From Glaciimonas soli (lineage in GTDB: Bacteria > Pseudomonadota > Gammaproteobacteria > Burkholderiales > Burkholderiaceae_D): a stretch of DNA of 64,000 nucleotides. The translations under genes were made by a program, and so were the position numbers. Shown piece after piece: positions 36,875 through 46,859 of this stretch. The DNA is taken from assembly GCF_009497155.1 (NCBI RefSeq), contig NZ_WINI01000001.1:992001-1056000 (forward strand), given 5' to 3'. Numbering within the stretch: the first letter of the stretch is position 1; each line of letters starts with the position of its first letter. The notes beneath the pieces were generated by a model. The model worked only from the letters and a program-made list of their open reading frames with translations. It did not search any database and was not told the DNA's origin.

Positions 36875-37765
36875 ATGCAAGCCACCGACATCTTATTAGC
36901 ATTACTCACAGTCACGATTTGGGGCTTTAATTTTGTCGTGATTAAAGTCGGCTTAGGCAGTTTTCCGCCGATATTATTTTCGGTGTTGCGATTTACTTTT
37001 GCGGCATTACCGTTGGCGTTTTTTATCAAACGTCCGGCGATTCCCTGGCGCATGCTGATTGCCTATGGATTATTCCAATTCGCCGTGCAATTTTCTTTGT
37101 TATTTTATGGAATGAAGCTGGGCTTTCCTGCAGGCTTAGCCTCGCTAGTGATTCAATTGCAAGCTTTTTTCACGATAGGATTGGCGGTAGTCATTCTGGG
37201 AGAGCGACCACGCATTGCACAGCTATTGGGTGCATTTATCGCATTGACTGGCATGGTGGTAGTCGCCACGCATATCAATGCCACGGCGACGCTCATCGGC
37301 TTTTTGCTAGTCGTGATTGCCGGTCTCAGTTGGGCCAGTGCCAATATCGTCACCAAGCGCATGGGTAAAGTTAATCCGCTCTCCTTAGTGGTGTGGGGTT
37401 CATTGATTGCGATACCACCATTGCTATTGGTTTCATTTCTGTTGGAAGGCACATCTAACTGGGCAATTGCTGCCAACAATGTGACATGGCTTTCGGCCGG
37501 CACCATTTTGTTTCAAGCCTATCCCAACACGATATTAGGTTTCGGCATCTGGGCGATTTTGATGCGCAAATACCCCACGGCCACCATCGCACCATTTTCA
37601 TTATTAGTGCCTGTGGTCGGCATGCTGAGCGCAGCGTTGGTATTGGGCGAACCGCTGGAATGGTGGAAGATTGTTGCCGGTGTATTGGTACTGACAGGAT
37701 TGGTTCTGAATCAATTTGGTGGACATGCAATGCGTTTTCTCAATTTATCAAAGCCAGACCAATGA
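36875..37765 (+). CDS. DMT-family exporter, EamA-like (cysteine/O-acetylserine)
   Basis: 296-aa inner-membrane protein with ten helices as two EamA repeats. It closely follows the E. coli EamA pattern: WGFNFVVIKVGL, the FPAGLASLVIQLQAFFTI block, VVILGERPRIAQLLG, SWASANIVTKRMGK and APFSLLVPVVGMLSAALVLGE. EamA exports O-acetylserine and cysteine metabolites; the similarity makes that role likely but not certain. It ends in a bidirectional terminator facing ppa. Confidence 0.85.
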   Translation: MQATDILLALLTVTIWGFNFVVIKVGLGSFPPILFSVLRFTFAALPLAFFIKRPAIPWRMLIAYGLFQFAVQFSLLFYGMKLGFPAGLASLVIQLQAFFTIGLAVVILGERPRIAQLLGAFIALTGMVVVATHINATATLIGFLLVVIAGLSWASANIVTKRMGKVNPLSLVVWGSLIAIPPLLLVSFLLEGTSNWAIAANNVTWLSAGTILFQAYPNTILGFGIWAILMRKYPTATIAPFSLLVPVVGMLSAALVLGEPLEWWKIVAGVLVLTGLVLNQFGGHAMRFLNLSKPDQ

Positions 37766-37769
37766 TCAT

Positions 37770-37798
37770 AAAAAAACGCACCGAAGTGCGTTTTTTTA
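37770..37798. terminator. Bidirectional terminator between eamA-like and ppa
   Basis: AAAAAAACGCAC, a CGAA loop, GTGCGTTTTTTT: a strong intrinsic terminator with A/T runs on both sides between two convergent genes. Confidence 0.92.
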
Positions 37799-37816
37799 TT
37801 TTTGGTGCCGAGCAAA

Positions 37817-38359
37817 TTATTTCGCTTCCAGCGTTTTCTTGTACGCTGCCACACCTGACAAAATTTCTTCTTTTGCCACTTCAGGACCATACCAGCCATC
37901 GATCTTGACCCATTTGCCTTTTTCCAGATCTTTGTAATGTTCAAAGAAATGCTGGATTTGGCGCAAGCGCAATTCGTTTAAATCTTCTGGTTTTTGCCAG
38001 TGCGAATAAATGCTCAGCACTTTATCGACTGGTACGGCCAACAATTTGGCATCTTCACCAGATTCGTCCGTCATCTTCATCACGCCGATAGGACGGCAGC
38101 GCACTACGACGCCTGGAATTAACGGGAACGGCGTAATCACCAATACATCAACCGGATCGCCATCCGGTGACAGTGTTTGCGGGATATAACCGTAGTTGCA
38201 CGGATAGTGCATCGCCGTACCCATAAAGCGATCAACAAAAATCGCGCCGGACTCTTTGTCTACTTCGTATTTGATCGGATCAGCATTCATCGGAATTTCG
38301 ATGATGACATTGAAATCATTTGGCAGGTCGCGGCCGGAGGAGACGTCGTTCAAACTCAT
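37817..38359 (-). CDS. ppa: Inorganic pyrophosphatase, family I
   Basis: Hydrolyses PPi from biosynthetic reactions, drawing them forward. 180 aa. Family I marks are present: [48 protein letters not shown] (active-site acid cluster) and [13 protein letters not shown], then [17 protein letters not shown]. The start at 38359 is chosen because the preceding five-residue extension is not family-like and a GAGAG site lies upstream. Monocistronic between a terminator and the divergent cyd-operon regulator. Confidence 0.96.
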   Translation of the reverse strand: MSLNDVSSGRDLPNDFNVIIEIPMNADPIKYEVDKESGAIFVDRFMGTAMHYPCNYGYIPQTLSPDGDPVDVLVITPFPLIPGVVVRCRPIGVMKMTDESGEDAKLLAVPVDKVLSIYSHWQKPEDLNELRLRQIQHFFEHYKDLEKGKWVKIDGWYGPEVAKEEILSGVAAYKKTLEAK

Positions 38360-38532
38360 AATGTGCTCTCGCAAAAGGTAAAAAATAAACTAACGCGAAA
38401 TTATAACGGATGGTTCAAGCAGGGAACCACAATTGGAACAAGGTACATAAGGTTCGTGCGGGAAAAACATCGCCCAGAACGACCAAATTCTACTTCCCTC
38501 GATTAAAGAATTTCAAAATGACAATTTTTTTC

Positions 38533-38577
38533 TTGCGGATATTCTTGATATATCTTATATTTCAGTAATTACTGAAA
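38533..38577 (+). promoter_or_regulatory. Putative promoter and autoregulatory operator of the cyd operon
   Basis: A candidate -35 TTGCGG (38533-38538) and -10 TATATT (38556-38561), 17 nt apart, run into TTTCAGTAATTACTGAAA (38560-38577), a perfect 18-bp palindrome that would cover the start point, 24 nt before the regulator ATG. This is where a MarR/GbsR-type repressor would bind its own promoter. The promoter boxes are my reading; the palindrome is certain. Confidence 0.55.
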
Positions 38578-38601
38578 ATTGAAAATATCCAGATCGCGAC
38601 T

Positions 38602-39279
38602 TTGAACATGCCAAATTCATCCAGCCCACCCATCGCTCCACTAGTACCACTGACGCCCCTCGCCCAGCGCTTCATCTCACATTTCGGTGAAATGGGTAGC
38701 CGTTGGGGCATCAATCGCACAGTTGGTCAAATTTATGCTTTGCTCTACATTCTCGGACAGCCTTTGAATGCCGATCAAATTGCCGAACATCTGACCTTTT
38801 CGCGCTCAAACGTCAGTATGGGCCTGAAAGAATTGCAATCATGGCGCTTAGTCAAATTGCTGCATCAACCCGGTGATCGCCGTGAATATTTCGAACCGCC
38901 TAAAGATATCTGGGATATTTTCAAGGCTTTGCTGGAAGAACGCCGCCGCCGCGAAATTGAGCCTACGCTGTCCATGTTGCGCGATGCATTGTTAGAAAAT
39001 GCGTCATCAGAGTCCGACAAACTGGCTCAGCAGCGCATGCGTGAGATGTATGATTTGATCGAATTATCCAGTGCATGGTTTGATGATGTGCAGCGTTTAT
39101 CGCCCGAAACCCTGGCATCGTTGATGAAAATGGGGTCTAAAGTTGGCACATTATTAGATATTCGTGATAAGTTCCGACTAACAAGCAATAAAAGCAACGA
39201 AAACAAGAGAAAAGGTAGCAAGGAAGACTCAACAACTCAAACCGAAACTCAAGTAGCGCAACCGAAGGAGGATGAATGA
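38602..39279 (+). CDS. GbsR/MarR-family transcriptional regulator
   Basis: 225-aa DNA-binding protein. The winged helix runs about residues 15-100: FISHFGEMGSRWGINRTVGQIYALLY, then PLNADQIAEHLTFSRSNVSMGLKELQSW (recognition helix), and the wing LLHQPGDRREYFE. A helical dimerisation region follows, and the tail is rich in Lys, Glu and Gln. This is the GbsR subgroup, whose Gram-positive members sense choline/betaine, but in proteobacteria it often precedes cydP-cydAB. Its stop overlaps cydP (ATGA). No ribosome site is obvious, so a near-leaderless mRNA is possible. Confidence 0.9.
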   Translation: MNMPNSSSPPIAPLVPLTPLAQRFISHFGEMGSRWGINRTVGQIYALLYILGQPLNADQIAEHLTFSRSNVSMGLKELQSWRLVKLLHQPGDRREYFEPPKDIWDIFKALLEERRRREIEPTLSMLRDALLENASSESDKLAQQRMREMYDLIELSSAWFDDVQRLSPETLASLMKMGSKVGTLLDIRDKFRLTSNKSNENKRKGSKEDSTTQTETQVAQPKEDE

Positions 39280-39563
39280 CGTCTTTCACTTTGCCGAAAC
39301 TAAGAGTGCCACATATAAAGCACTATAAGCGCCTGACCCGCTTGCCTTTAGCGCTGGAAATCGCGTTGATATTAGTAGTAAAGATCGCCCTGCTGTTCGT
39401 GCTTTGGAAGCTTTGCTTCTCGCAGCCACAAGTCAAAAAAATGCGCATGCCAACCAATCTGGTTGAGCAGCATTTTTTGAGCCCATCCTCCCCCGCAATC
39501 AAACCAGCATCATCCACTCGTCCTTCCGTCATCACTTCTGAGGCCTCACATGATTCCAATTGA
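39276..39563 (+). CDS. cydP: Cytochrome bd small subunit CydP
   Basis: 95-aa single-span membrane protein. A basic N-terminus ([20 protein letters not shown]) leads to [21 protein letters not shown] (about residues 30-50), then VKKMRMP, the pattern of the CydP family that accompanies bd oxidases. A Ser/Pro-rich tail follows. It is translationally coupled to the regulator upstream (4-nt overlap) and overlaps cydA by 14 nt. It likely assists assembly or activity of the bd oxidase in the inner membrane. Confidence 0.8.
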   Translation: MTSFTLPKLRVPHIKHYKRLTRLPLALEIALILVVKIALLFVLWKLCFSQPQVKKMRMPTNLVEQHFLSPSSPAIKPASSTRPSVITSEASHDSN

Positions 39564-41148
39564 TGAAGTCGTTGCTTTATCGCGGCTGCAATTTGCCGCC
39601 ACTGCAATGTTCCATTTCCTGTTTGTCCCACTCACACTCGGCCTCGCCTGGATCCTGGTCATCATGGAGTCTGTGTATGTGATGACTGGCAGCCCTATCT
39701 ATAAAGATATGACGCGCTTCTGGGGCAAGTTGTTCGGGATTAATTTTGCAATGGGAATTGCTACCGGTATCACGCTGGAATTCCAGTTTGGTACCAACTG
39801 GTCGTACTACTCGCACTATGTTGGTGATATCTTCGGCACGCCGTTGGCGATCGAAGGCATGATGGCCTTCTTCCTGGAATCTACCTTCGTTGGTTTGTTT
39901 TTCTTTGGCTGGGATCGGCTATCGAAAGTACAGCATTTGCTTGTCACTTTTTTAGTGGCTCTTGGTTCCAGCTTATCTGCGATGTGGATTTTGATCGCCA
40001 ATGGCTGGATGAATAACCCAGTCGGCGCAGAATTCAATTACGCCACCATGCGGATGGAATTGACCAGCATCATTGATGTCATTTTCAATCCGGTCGCGCA
40101 AGTTAAGTTTGTTCATACACTTTCAGCTGGCTACGTGACCGCATCGATGTTCGTACTCGGCATTTCCGCTTTCTATCTGTTAAAAGGGCGCGACACTGCA
40201 TTTGCTTTACGCTCATTTGCGATTGCTGCGGGCTTTGGTCTGGCCTCCACTTTGTCAGTCATCGTACTCGGCGATGAATCAGGTTACACCGCCGGTGAAG
40301 TGAATAAAGTAAAAATGGCGGCGATGGAAGCCGAATGGCATACGGAACCGGCTCCTGCTGGTATCACCGTCTTCGGTTGGCCCAATGAGAAAGAACAACG
40401 CACCGATTATGCGTTCAAGATTCCCTATGTACTGGGGATCATCGGCACGCGTTCGTTCGATAAAGAAATAACAGGCATTCAGGATTTAAAGCAGGAGCAT
40501 GAGGTGCGCATCCGCAACGGTATGCAAGCCTACGCGGCACTCACACGCTTAAAATCTGGCGATACTTCGTCTGAAGCCGTTGCCTCATTTGACAAAGTTA
40601 AAGATGATCTCGGCTACGGCTTGTTGTTGAAAAAATATACCAACAATGTGATCGATGCCACCCCTGAACAAATCAAGATGGCGGCGGATGACACTATTCC
40701 GAAAGTCGCACCGATGTTCTGGTCTTTCCGTTTGATGGTGGCTCTCGGACTCTTGTTCTTGTTTATTTTCTCGGCATCCTTCTATTTCCTGATCCGCAAA
40801 AAACTGGCAACGCAACGCTGGTTGTTACGTCTGGCGCTGTATAGCATTCCATTGCCATGGGTAGCGGCTGAAATGGGCTGGATCGTCGCCGAATACGGTC
40901 GTCAGCCATGGACAATTTCCGGCATCTTGCCGACCCATTTATCAGCCTCCACTTTGCAACCATCTAGTTTGTATTTCAGTCTTATCGGTTTCATTGGTTT
41001 CTACACTTTCTTATTCATCGTTGAAATGATCTTGATGGTGAAATATGCACGCAAAGGGCCATCTAGCTTACATACCGGGAAGTATCACTGGGAGCTGTTA
41101 GAAACAGAAACCAAAATGAACAATTCAAGTTTGAGGAATCCATCATGA
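39550..41148 (+). CDS. cydA: Cytochrome bd ubiquinol oxidase subunit I
   Basis: Quinol-oxidising subunit of a high-affinity terminal oxidase; inner membrane. 532 aa. [21 protein letters not shown] carries His22, the high-spin heme ligand; the [21 protein letters not shown]-like stretch and [13 protein letters not shown] are conserved. The Q-loop is the long E. coli type (about 255-390) with [27 protein letters not shown], so this is true CydA rather than cyanide-insensitive CioA. The start overlaps cydP, the stop overlaps cydB (ATGA). Confidence 0.97.
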   Translation: MIPIDEVVALSRLQFAATAMFHFLFVPLTLGLAWILVIMESVYVMTGSPIYKDMTRFWGKLFGINFAMGIATGITLEFQFGTNWSYYSHYVGDIFGTPLAIEGMMAFFLESTFVGLFFFGWDRLSKVQHLLVTFLVALGSSLSAMWILIANGWMNNPVGAEFNYATMRMELTSIIDVIFNPVAQVKFVHTLSAGYVTASMFVLGISAFYLLKGRDTAFALRSFAIAAGFGLASTLSVIVLGDESGYTAGEVNKVKMAAMEAEWHTEPAPAGITVFGWPNEKEQRTDYAFKIPYVLGIIGTRSFDKEITGIQDLKQEHEVRIRNGMQAYAALTRLKSGDTSSEAVASFDKVKDDLGYGLLLKKYTNNVIDATPEQIKMAADDTIPKVAPMFWSFRLMVALGLLFLFIFSASFYFLIRKKLATQRWLLRLALYSIPLPWVAAEMGWIVAEYGRQPWTISGILPTHLSASTLQPSSLYFSLIGFIGFYTFLFIVEMILMVKYARKGPSSLHTGKYHWELLETETKMNNSSLRNPS

Positions 41149-42287
41149 TCTTTGACTATGAAACCTTAAAAGTAATCTGGTGGGGCTTTGTCGGTGTACT
41201 CCTGATTGGACTGGCATTGACTGGCGGTTTTGATTTCGGTGTCGGTGCCATGTTGCCCTTCATCGGCAAAACCGATACCGAGCGCCGCGTCGTTATCAAT
41301 TCCATCGGCAGCACCTGGGAAGGTAATCAAACCTGGTTTATCACCGCTGGCGGCGCTACATTTGCTGCGTGGCCTTTGGTTTACGCGACAGCGTTTTCCG
41401 GTTTTTATGTGGCATTAATGTTGCTGCTATTTTCGCTATTTTTCCGTCCAGTCGGCTTCGACTATCGCAGCAAAATTACAGATCCTCGCTGGCGCAGTTT
41501 CTGGGATTGGGGGCTGTTTGCCGGTGGCTTTGTACCGCCGCTGATCTTCGGCGTGGCATTCGGCAACCTACTGCAAGGTGTGCCATTCCATTACGACACC
41601 AGCATGCGGGTCGAATACACGGGTGGCTTTTTCGATTTGCTTAATCCGTTCGGTTTGTTGGCAGGCCTGTTGAGCGTGGCGATGTTGGTGATGCATGGTG
41701 CAACTTACTTGCAAGTAAAAACTGATGATGTCATCGCTTTACGCGCTCGCAAAATTGCCATCGTTGCGGCCTTGGTGACTATCGTTTTATTTGTGATTGG
41801 CGGCTTCTGGATCGCTTTGGGAATACATGGTTATCGCATTACCTCTATGCCAGATGCGAACAGTGCATTTATGCCTCTTGCAAAAACCGTGACAACCGTA
41901 AGCGGTGCCTGGATGGATAATTATGCGCGCTGGCCGGCAACCTGGGCTCTTCCTATCATTGGCATCGGCGCTGCACTGTTGTCCATCATTTTTAGTCTCG
42001 GCTATAAAGCGCGGTTGGCATTTGTCGCAAGTGGTCTCTCGGTCACTGGCATTATTTTGACAGCGGGCACATCACTGTTCCCGTTCATCATGCCATCGTC
42101 ATTGGACCCAAACAGCAGCTTGACGATCTGGGATGCAGTTTCCAGCCATAAGACCTTGGGCATTATGTTCTGGGTAGTTGTGGTCATGCTACCGATCATT
42201 TTGCTCTATACCGCTTGGGTATATCGCGTAATGCGCGGCAAAGTGACCAGCAAAGACATACACGATAACGAACACACTGCTTACTAA
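41145..42287 (+). CDS. cydB: Cytochrome bd ubiquinol oxidase subunit II
   Basis: Structural partner of CydA. 380 aa with about eight to nine helices. Family marks: the N-terminal [64 protein letters not shown] and the late [26 protein letters not shown] stretch. Coupled to cydA by a 4-nt overlap. cydX follows after 43 nt with an excellent ribosome site. Confidence 0.97.
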   Translation: MIFDYETLKVIWWGFVGVLLIGLALTGGFDFGVGAMLPFIGKTDTERRVVINSIGSTWEGNQTWFITAGGATFAAWPLVYATAFSGFYVALMLLLFSLFFRPVGFDYRSKITDPRWRSFWDWGLFAGGFVPPLIFGVAFGNLLQGVPFHYDTSMRVEYTGGFFDLLNPFGLLAGLLSVAMLVMHGATYLQVKTDDVIALRARKIAIVAALVTIVLFVIGGFWIALGIHGYRITSMPDANSAFMPLAKTVTTVSGAWMDNYARWPATWALPIIGIGAALLSIIFSLGYKARLAFVASGLSVTGIILTAGTSLFPFIMPSSLDPNSSLTIWDAVSSHKTLGIMFWVVVVMLPIILLYTAWVYRVMRGKVTSKDIHDNEHTAY

Positions 42288-42330
42288 GCTTGCTGGCCAA
42301 GCCAACTATGCAAATTAAGAGGAGAAACAA

Positions 42331-42501
42331 ATGTGGTATTTCGCATGGATTTTAGGCGTCGGCCTGGCGCTCGCTTTCGGCATCATTAATGTCATGTGGC
42401 TAGAAGCCAATTACGCCTTTGGCAGTCGCGATGAAGATACGACACGCGAGCGTTTTGAAAGCGCAGCAAGAGATGAGGAAGTAAAAGCGCGTAAAAATTA
42501 A
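42331..42501 (+). CDS. cydX: Cytochrome bd small subunit CydX
   Basis: 56-aa single-span protein. MWYFAWILGVGLALAFGIIN then VMWLEA is the CydX signature, which packs against CydA and stabilises its hemes. The cytoplasmic tail FGSRDEDTTRERFESAARDEE then VKARKN is longer and more charged than in the 37-aa E. coli protein. The ATG follows AGAGGAGAAAC. It is the last gene of the cyd operon, before the terminator at 42553. Confidence 0.95.
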   Translation: MWYFAWILGVGLALAFGIINVMWLEANYAFGSRDEDTTRERFESAARDEEVKARKN

Positions 42502-42552
42502 GTACCGTTCTAACGCACTTCATACATTTGCATTGATACGTCAGTTTTAATG

Positions 42553-42589
42553 AGGATTTACCCATCTTATTTGGGTAAATCCTGTTTTT
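42553..42589 (+). terminator. Terminator of the cyd operon
   Basis: AGGATTTACCCA and TGGGTAAATCCT pair perfectly over 12 bp around TCTTATT, followed by GTTTTTA. A clean intrinsic terminator 51 nt after the cydX stop. Confidence 0.9.
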
Positions 42590-42779
42590 ACTTGCGGTCA
42601 TCTTCACTGACGTCCACAAAGTTAAAAAACTGTCACTGCTGACAGGTGACTGCTCACTATTTTTATGTATTAAGATTAAAATAAGACACAACGATGCAAA
42701 AAGATTTTTACAGTCCGCGATTCCGCACTGCTACGTGCTATGCTCGCGAATCCGTAATTAAAAATATAATTTGTTGTCG

Positions 42780-43241
42780 ATGAATACGCCCAGTCCTATC
42801 ACTCACCTCACACCAAATACTCCTACCAGTCCAGCGCAACATGCGCGGGCTTTGTTGAAAGATTTTCAATCTCAATTTGCAGTTTTCCGTGATTACCAGC
42901 CATTAGCCATCGGTATAGATAAGCAATTGATCGCTCGCTTTCCTGAAATCAGCCGTAAAGTCTTGCGCATGGCATTGGGAATACATACTAATTCCTTGCG
43001 CTATTTAAAAGTGATGGAAAAAGCTACTGTGCGATTCGACCTTGATGGCAACACTGCCGATGAGATCACCGACACACATCGTGCTTATGCCACTGAAATT
43101 TTAAAAGCGCGCTTCAAGAAAGATGCAGAACTACGTAAAGCGAAGCGTTTGGCGGAAGAGGCTAAAAAAGCTGAAGAAGAAGCTGCGCGACAACGGACTG
43201 AAAAATTAAGTCAGTTGGCTGAAAAGTTCTCACGGCATTAA
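42780..43241 (+). CDS. ProQ/FinO-family RNA chaperone
   Basis: 153-aa RNA-binding protein. The FinO-like domain spans about residues 15-110 with RALLKDFQSQFAVFRDYQPLAIGIDKQL, VLRMALGIHTNSLRYLKVM and VRFDLDGN. The C-terminal tail is a highly charged coiled coil (AKKAEEEAARQRTEKL) without the KOW-like domain of E. coli ProQ. Short ProQ proteins bind structured sRNAs and mRNA 3' ends. The start ATG at 42780 avoids a three-residue leader from a TTG. It has its own promoter region after the cyd terminator. Confidence 0.9.
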   Translation: MNTPSPITHLTPNTPTSPAQHARALLKDFQSQFAVFRDYQPLAIGIDKQLIARFPEISRKVLRMALGIHTNSLRYLKVMEKATVRFDLDGNTADEITDTHRAYATEILKARFKKDAELRKAKRLAEEAKKAEEEAARQRTEKLSQLAEKFSRH

Positions 43242-43289
43242 TACACAGGGCCCCACCTGGCGTGCCCTGGTATCTTTGTCGAATTGATA

Positions 43290-43958
43290 TTAATTCACCA
43301 GAAAATCGGCTCGGCATCCTCTGGTAACCCAGATGCCTTGTTGATCATATCCCCAAGCCTCTTTAAATTTACATTCGAAGCTTCCCGGTAGCATCTGCGC
43401 GACCTCCACCGCGCGACTGATGCTCGCCGGGCAACGTACTACACCACCACCGAGAGCAGACTCGCAGCGCACCACATTACCGCCTTGGGAAGCATTTTGG
43501 GGCATGTAACCAAAGTTATTGCCGTAATCAGCCGGATTGTCATCACGCTGGACGTATTGATCACCCGATTGGTTTGCCGAATTATTATTGCTATTGTCGT
43601 TTTGATTAAGTATTGCGGCACCAATCAAACCGGCAGCCAAAACGCCAATCAAGATACCAGCAGTGTTATCGTCACTGCCGCTCCGTCCCAGTGAGAATTC
43701 AGCTGCACAACCATTGGCAACCCAAATACCACGGCGGTCATAACCCCAGGTGTCATTTTCACGGCAAGGAGCGCGACTCAATTGACGACTCAAACGCACG
43801 CCATTTCGCGTATCAGCACGACACGTATTGGTACCACCACGATATGAGGAGCAACTGATATCGCCTCGCGCATAGGCTATTTGTGGCACCAGCAGCATGG
43901 AAGGTATCGCCATCCCCAACAAAAATAAGGCACGCAATCTCATCACGACGTTATTCAT
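43290..43958 (-). CDS. DUF3011 secreted protein with two repeats
   Basis: 222-aa exported protein. A signal peptide (LRALFLLGMAIPSMLLVPQIAYA, cleavage near residue 30) precedes two DUF3011 repeats, about 35-88 and 162-222, each with spaced cysteines, a VxLSRQ- or VEVAQM-like helix and WGYD-GIWV-GC. A hydrophobic Gly/Ala segment (about 98-117) and an Asn/Ser-rich linker lie between. The repeats recall lectin-like or inhibitor folds, but function is unknown. The start overlaps the stop of the EF-hand gene by 4 nt, so the two are co-translated. Confidence 0.83.
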   Translation of the reverse strand: MNNVVMRLRALFLLGMAIPSMLLVPQIAYARGDISCSSYRGGTNTCRADTRNGVRLSRQLSRAPCRENDTWGYDRRGIWVANGCAAEFSLGRSGSDDNTAGILIGVLAAGLIGAAILNQNDNSNNNSANQSGDQYVQRDDNPADYGNNFGYMPQNASQGGNVVRCESALGGGVVRCPASISRAVEVAQMLPGSFECKFKEAWGYDQQGIWVTRGCRADFLVN

Positions 43959-44500
43959 GGCTGACTCCCGGATGGTTGTGTTTGAGTTGCTGCCGGCAGC
44001 GGCATCGTATTTTTTTGACTACGCCGTACCCGATCGTATTCATCCCGTGTAATAAAACCGTCGTGGTTCAGATCAAGTTGATCGAAAGCTCTATCCACCG
44101 CAGCTTGAAATTGCGCAACCGTGATTCCCCCTTTTGGCAACTCGCCAGCGGGTAACCGTAACGCGACAACTTCATCCGGGCTCAGCTTGCCGCTCTTGTT
44201 TTTGTCGCGCTTATAAAAACGCTTGATCATCGCAATTCGGAATTCTTCGCGCGTGATTTTGCCGTCACCATTAATATCCCAGCGATCAAAACGGCGCTCT
44301 GCTTTGACTTCTTGTTGACTAGGAACGATTACCGGGGCAGTTGGCGCTGTTGCCAGCGGCGATGCTGGTAGCGTATCCGCTGATGGCGCCTGGGTGACCG
44401 CAATTGGAGGAGCGGTGGTTATGGGATTTTGACTACAGGCTGCAATAACAAGAGAGAAAAGGAAACTGCTGGTATATCTCATCCATAGCCGCATCTGCAT
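43955..44500 (-). CDS. EF-hand lipoprotein
   Basis: 181-aa putative outer-membrane lipoprotein. The lipobox VIAAC (Cys22) is followed by a Pro/Ala/Thr-rich linker to about 65, then three EF-hand loops: DINGDGKITREE (75-86), DKNKSGKLSPDE (99-110) and DLNHDGFITRDE (143-154). All have acids at loop positions 1, 3, 5 and 12 or close substitutes, so calcium binding is likely. Proline-rich C-terminus. Operon partner of the DUF3011 gene; what it senses or buffers is unknown. Confidence 0.85.
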   Translation of the reverse strand: MQMRLWMRYTSSFLFSLVIAACSQNPITTAPPIAVTQAPSADTLPASPLATAPTAPVIVPSQQEVKAERRFDRWDINGDGKITREEFRIAMIKRFYKRDKNKSGKLSPDEVVALRLPAGELPKGGITVAQFQAAVDRAFDQLDLNHDGFITRDEYDRVRRSQKNTMPLPAATQTQPSGSQP

Positions 44501-44602
44501 CGTTTTTCCCCATGAGAACTAACGTTAGTCGGAACTGCAAAAATCACATCAGGCAGGATGGGTAACGCTGTGCTTCCCCCATCCTGCCTCGTTCGGTTTG
44601 CT

Positions 44603-45502
44603 TTATTCCAGCACTCGCAAAGAATAATCCGTCGCCCGGATATCTTTCGTCAAGCTACCAATCGAAATTCTATCGACGCCTGTTTCGGCAATCGCCCGTA
44701 CGGTATCCATACTAATCCCACCGGAAGCTTCCAGCAATGCTCTGCCAGCTGTCAGTGTGACCGCATCGCGCATCATGGCCAGACTAAAGTTATCGAGCAA
44801 AACAGAAGTCGCACCTGCAAGCAAGGCTTCTTCAAGTTGCGCCAGACTTTCGACTTCCACCTGGATAGTCACGCCAGCTTGCAAATCCTGCGCCGCACGC
44901 ATGGCAGCGCTGATGCCGCCAGCAGCAGCGATGTGATTCTCTTTAATAAGAATCCCGTCGTACAAAGCCAGACGTTGATTGTAGCCGCCGCCGACGCGCA
45001 CCGCATATTTTTGCGCCAAGCGTAAGCCTGGTAATGTCTTGCGCGTGTCGAGAATTTTCGCGTCAGTATCTGCGATCAGATTGACATAGTCACGCGTGGC
45101 CGTCGCCACACCAGACAGCAATTGCAAAAAGTTGAGTGCGGTACGTTCCGCAGTCAGCAAAGCGCGCCCGGGTGCGTTGATATGACACACTTCGCTATCT
45201 GCTTGCATTAAGTCGCCTTCGGCATAATGCCAGGTTATCTGGATACGACCATCGAGTTGCTGCATCACTGCTTCAAACCACGGCGCGCCACATAAGACAG
45301 CGCTCTCACGAACGATTACTCGCGCCTGCACGATGCCATCTTCCGGCACCAACATGCCGGTGAAATCGCCGCGCCCTACATCTTCAGTAATGGCAGCGCG
45401 AATATTATTTTGGAATGCCGCTTGCAGCGCAGTATCGAAAGGCGCAAAGCGATTTTTTAATGTACTACTACTTGTACTGCCACTGTGGATTGCATCGCTC
45501 AT
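44603..45502 (-). CDS. nadC: Nicotinate-nucleotide pyrophosphorylase (quinolinate phosphoribosyltransferase)
   Basis: Converts quinolinate and PRPP to nicotinate mononucleotide in de novo NAD synthesis. 299 aa. Type II PRTase marks: [61 protein letters not shown] and LEASGGIS. The last block [20 protein letters not shown] forms the PRPP phosphate site. Four-base overlap with nadA upstream makes a coupled nadA-nadC pair; nadB is not in the window. Confidence 0.96.
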   Translation of the reverse strand: MSDAIHSGSTSSSTLKNRFAPFDTALQAAFQNNIRAAITEDVGRGDFTGMLVPEDGIVQARVIVRESAVLCGAPWFEAVMQQLDGRIQITWHYAEGDLMQADSEVCHINAPGRALLTAERTALNFLQLLSGVATATRDYVNLIADTDAKILDTRKTLPGLRLAQKYAVRVGGGYNQRLALYDGILIKENHIAAAGGISAAMRAAQDLQAGVTIQVEVESLAQLEEALLAGATSVLLDNFSLAMMRDAVTLTAGRALLEASGGISMDTVRAIAETGVDRISIGSLTKDIRATDYSLRVLE

Positions 45503-46647
45503 GCTGGTCCTATCCCTGAAAACAGTTTTTCTTCTTTTGATAAATCGCTGATTGGCCGTGTGTTTGCTTTACGGTCAGCGGCAAAATTTAGCATGCGATC
45601 TATGCTGATAATCGCTTTGCGCCCAATATCAGCATCGACATGAATTTCATTACGTCCAGATTCGAGCACGTCTGCCAGATTTTGCAAACCGTTCATCGCC
45701 ATCCAAGGGCAATGTGCACAGCTTTTGCAAGTTGCGCTGTTGCCTGCGGTAGGTGCATCGATAAAACGCTTTCCCGGTGCCGCCATGCGCATTTTGTGGA
45801 GGATACCATTGTCAGTGGCAACGATAAATTCATCCGCATCCAGGTTTTGCGCAGCAGCGATTAATTGGGAAGTCGAACCAACCACATCAGCCTGATCCAC
45901 TACATCTTGCGGCGATTCCGGATGCACCAGAATTTTGGCATTCGGGTGCTCACGGCGCAGCAGTCCTAACTCTATCCCCTTGAACTCATCATGCACCAGA
46001 CATGATCCATGCCACAACAGCATATCCGCACCGGTTTTTTTCTGGATATAGCCACCTAAATGTCGATCCGGTGCCCAGAGAATTTTTTTACCTTGCGCAT
46101 GCAGGTGCGCGACAATATCCAGACCAATTGAAGAAGTCACCATCCAGTCAGCCCGCGCTTTCACAGCTGCACTGGTATTGGCATACACCACGACCGTACG
46201 ATCTGGGTGGGCATCACAAAAGGCGGTAAATTCATCGGTAGGACAGCCCAAATCAAGCGAACAGGTCGCATCCAGATCGGGCATCAGCACGCGTTTGTGC
46301 GGGCTCAAAATTTTGGAAGTCTCTCCCATAAATTTGACACCAGCGACCACTAAAGTCTGGGCTGGATGATCACGACCAAAACGCGCCATCTCTAACGAGT
46401 CAGATACACAGCCGCCGGTTTCTTCGGCCAAATCTTGTAGGTCAGCATCGACATAATAATGCGCCACCAGCACTGCCTTTTGCTCTTTTAGTAAACGCTT
46501 AATACGTGCTTTTAGAACTTCTTTTTCCTGCGGTGTCGGTGTACTTGGCACGCGCGCCCACGCTTGTGCAGTACAACTTGCACCGGAAGACAACGGTGAC
46601 ATGATGGGGCGCTCAAATTCAACAGTTTTAATAATTTCAGAATGCAT
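45499..46647 (-). CDS. nadA: Quinolinate synthase
   Basis: Condenses iminoaspartate with dihydroxyacetone phosphate to quinolinate using a [4Fe-4S] cluster. About 382 aa. Three cluster cysteines lie in [10 protein letters not shown]-, GSCLVHDEF- and [10 protein letters not shown]-type blocks; other marks are [19 protein letters not shown] and [14 protein letters not shown]. The start is not firm: the ATG at 46647 leaves a normal length, while a TTG at 46674 would add nine residues, and neither has a good ribosome site. The upstream region is shared with the gene at 46860. Confidence 0.93.
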   Translation of the reverse strand: MHSEIIKTVEFERPIMSPLSSGASCTAQAWARVPSTPTPQEKEVLKARIKRLLKEQKAVLVAHYYVDADLQDLAEETGGCVSDSLEMARFGRDHPAQTLVVAGVKFMGETSKILSPHKRVLMPDLDATCSLDLGCPTDEFTAFCDAHPDRTVVVYANTSAAVKARADWMVTSSIGLDIVAHLHAQGKKILWAPDRHLGGYIQKKTGADMLLWHGSCLVHDEFKGIELGLLRREHPNAKILVHPESPQDVVDQADVVGSTSQLIAAAQNLDADEFIVATDNGILHKMRMAAPGKRFIDAPTAGNSATCKSCAHCPWMAMNGLQNLADVLESGRNEIHVDADIGRKAIISIDRMLNFAADRKANTRPISDLSKEEKLFSGIGPA

Positions 46648-46779
46648 GGAAGTGATCTGTGTGATGTTACGCAAAGACGTTGTGGGTACAAAATGCCAAT
46701 AGATATCGGCGCATTGCCATAAAAAGAATGTGCATTAAATACGGGAGAGTAATTCTACTGCGAACCTTGATTCACTGCT

Positions 46780-46836
46780 GCAATATTGAAATATTGCCAT
46801 AAAGGTAAATTTACCTTACTATTTCCGGTAAGAAAC
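46780..46836. promoter_or_regulatory. Cluster of palindromes upstream of the gene at 46860
   Basis: GCAATATTGAAATATTGC (46780-46797) is an 8-bp inverted repeat with a 2-nt spacer; AAGGTAAATTTACCTT (46802-46817) is a perfect palindrome; CTTAC...GTAAG follows to about 46832. Together they sit where a -10 region (about AATATT at 46790) would be. They look like repressor sites or stacked hairpins for the plus-strand gene, or for the divergent nadA. Confidence 0.45.
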
Positions 46837-46859
46837 CTATAAAAAAAGGGGTACAGGGA

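Noticed and set aside
43246-43270. CAGGGC...GCCCTG hairpin after the ProQ-family gene
   Set aside because: Only a 6-bp stem with a 12-nt loop and no T-run; too weak to call.
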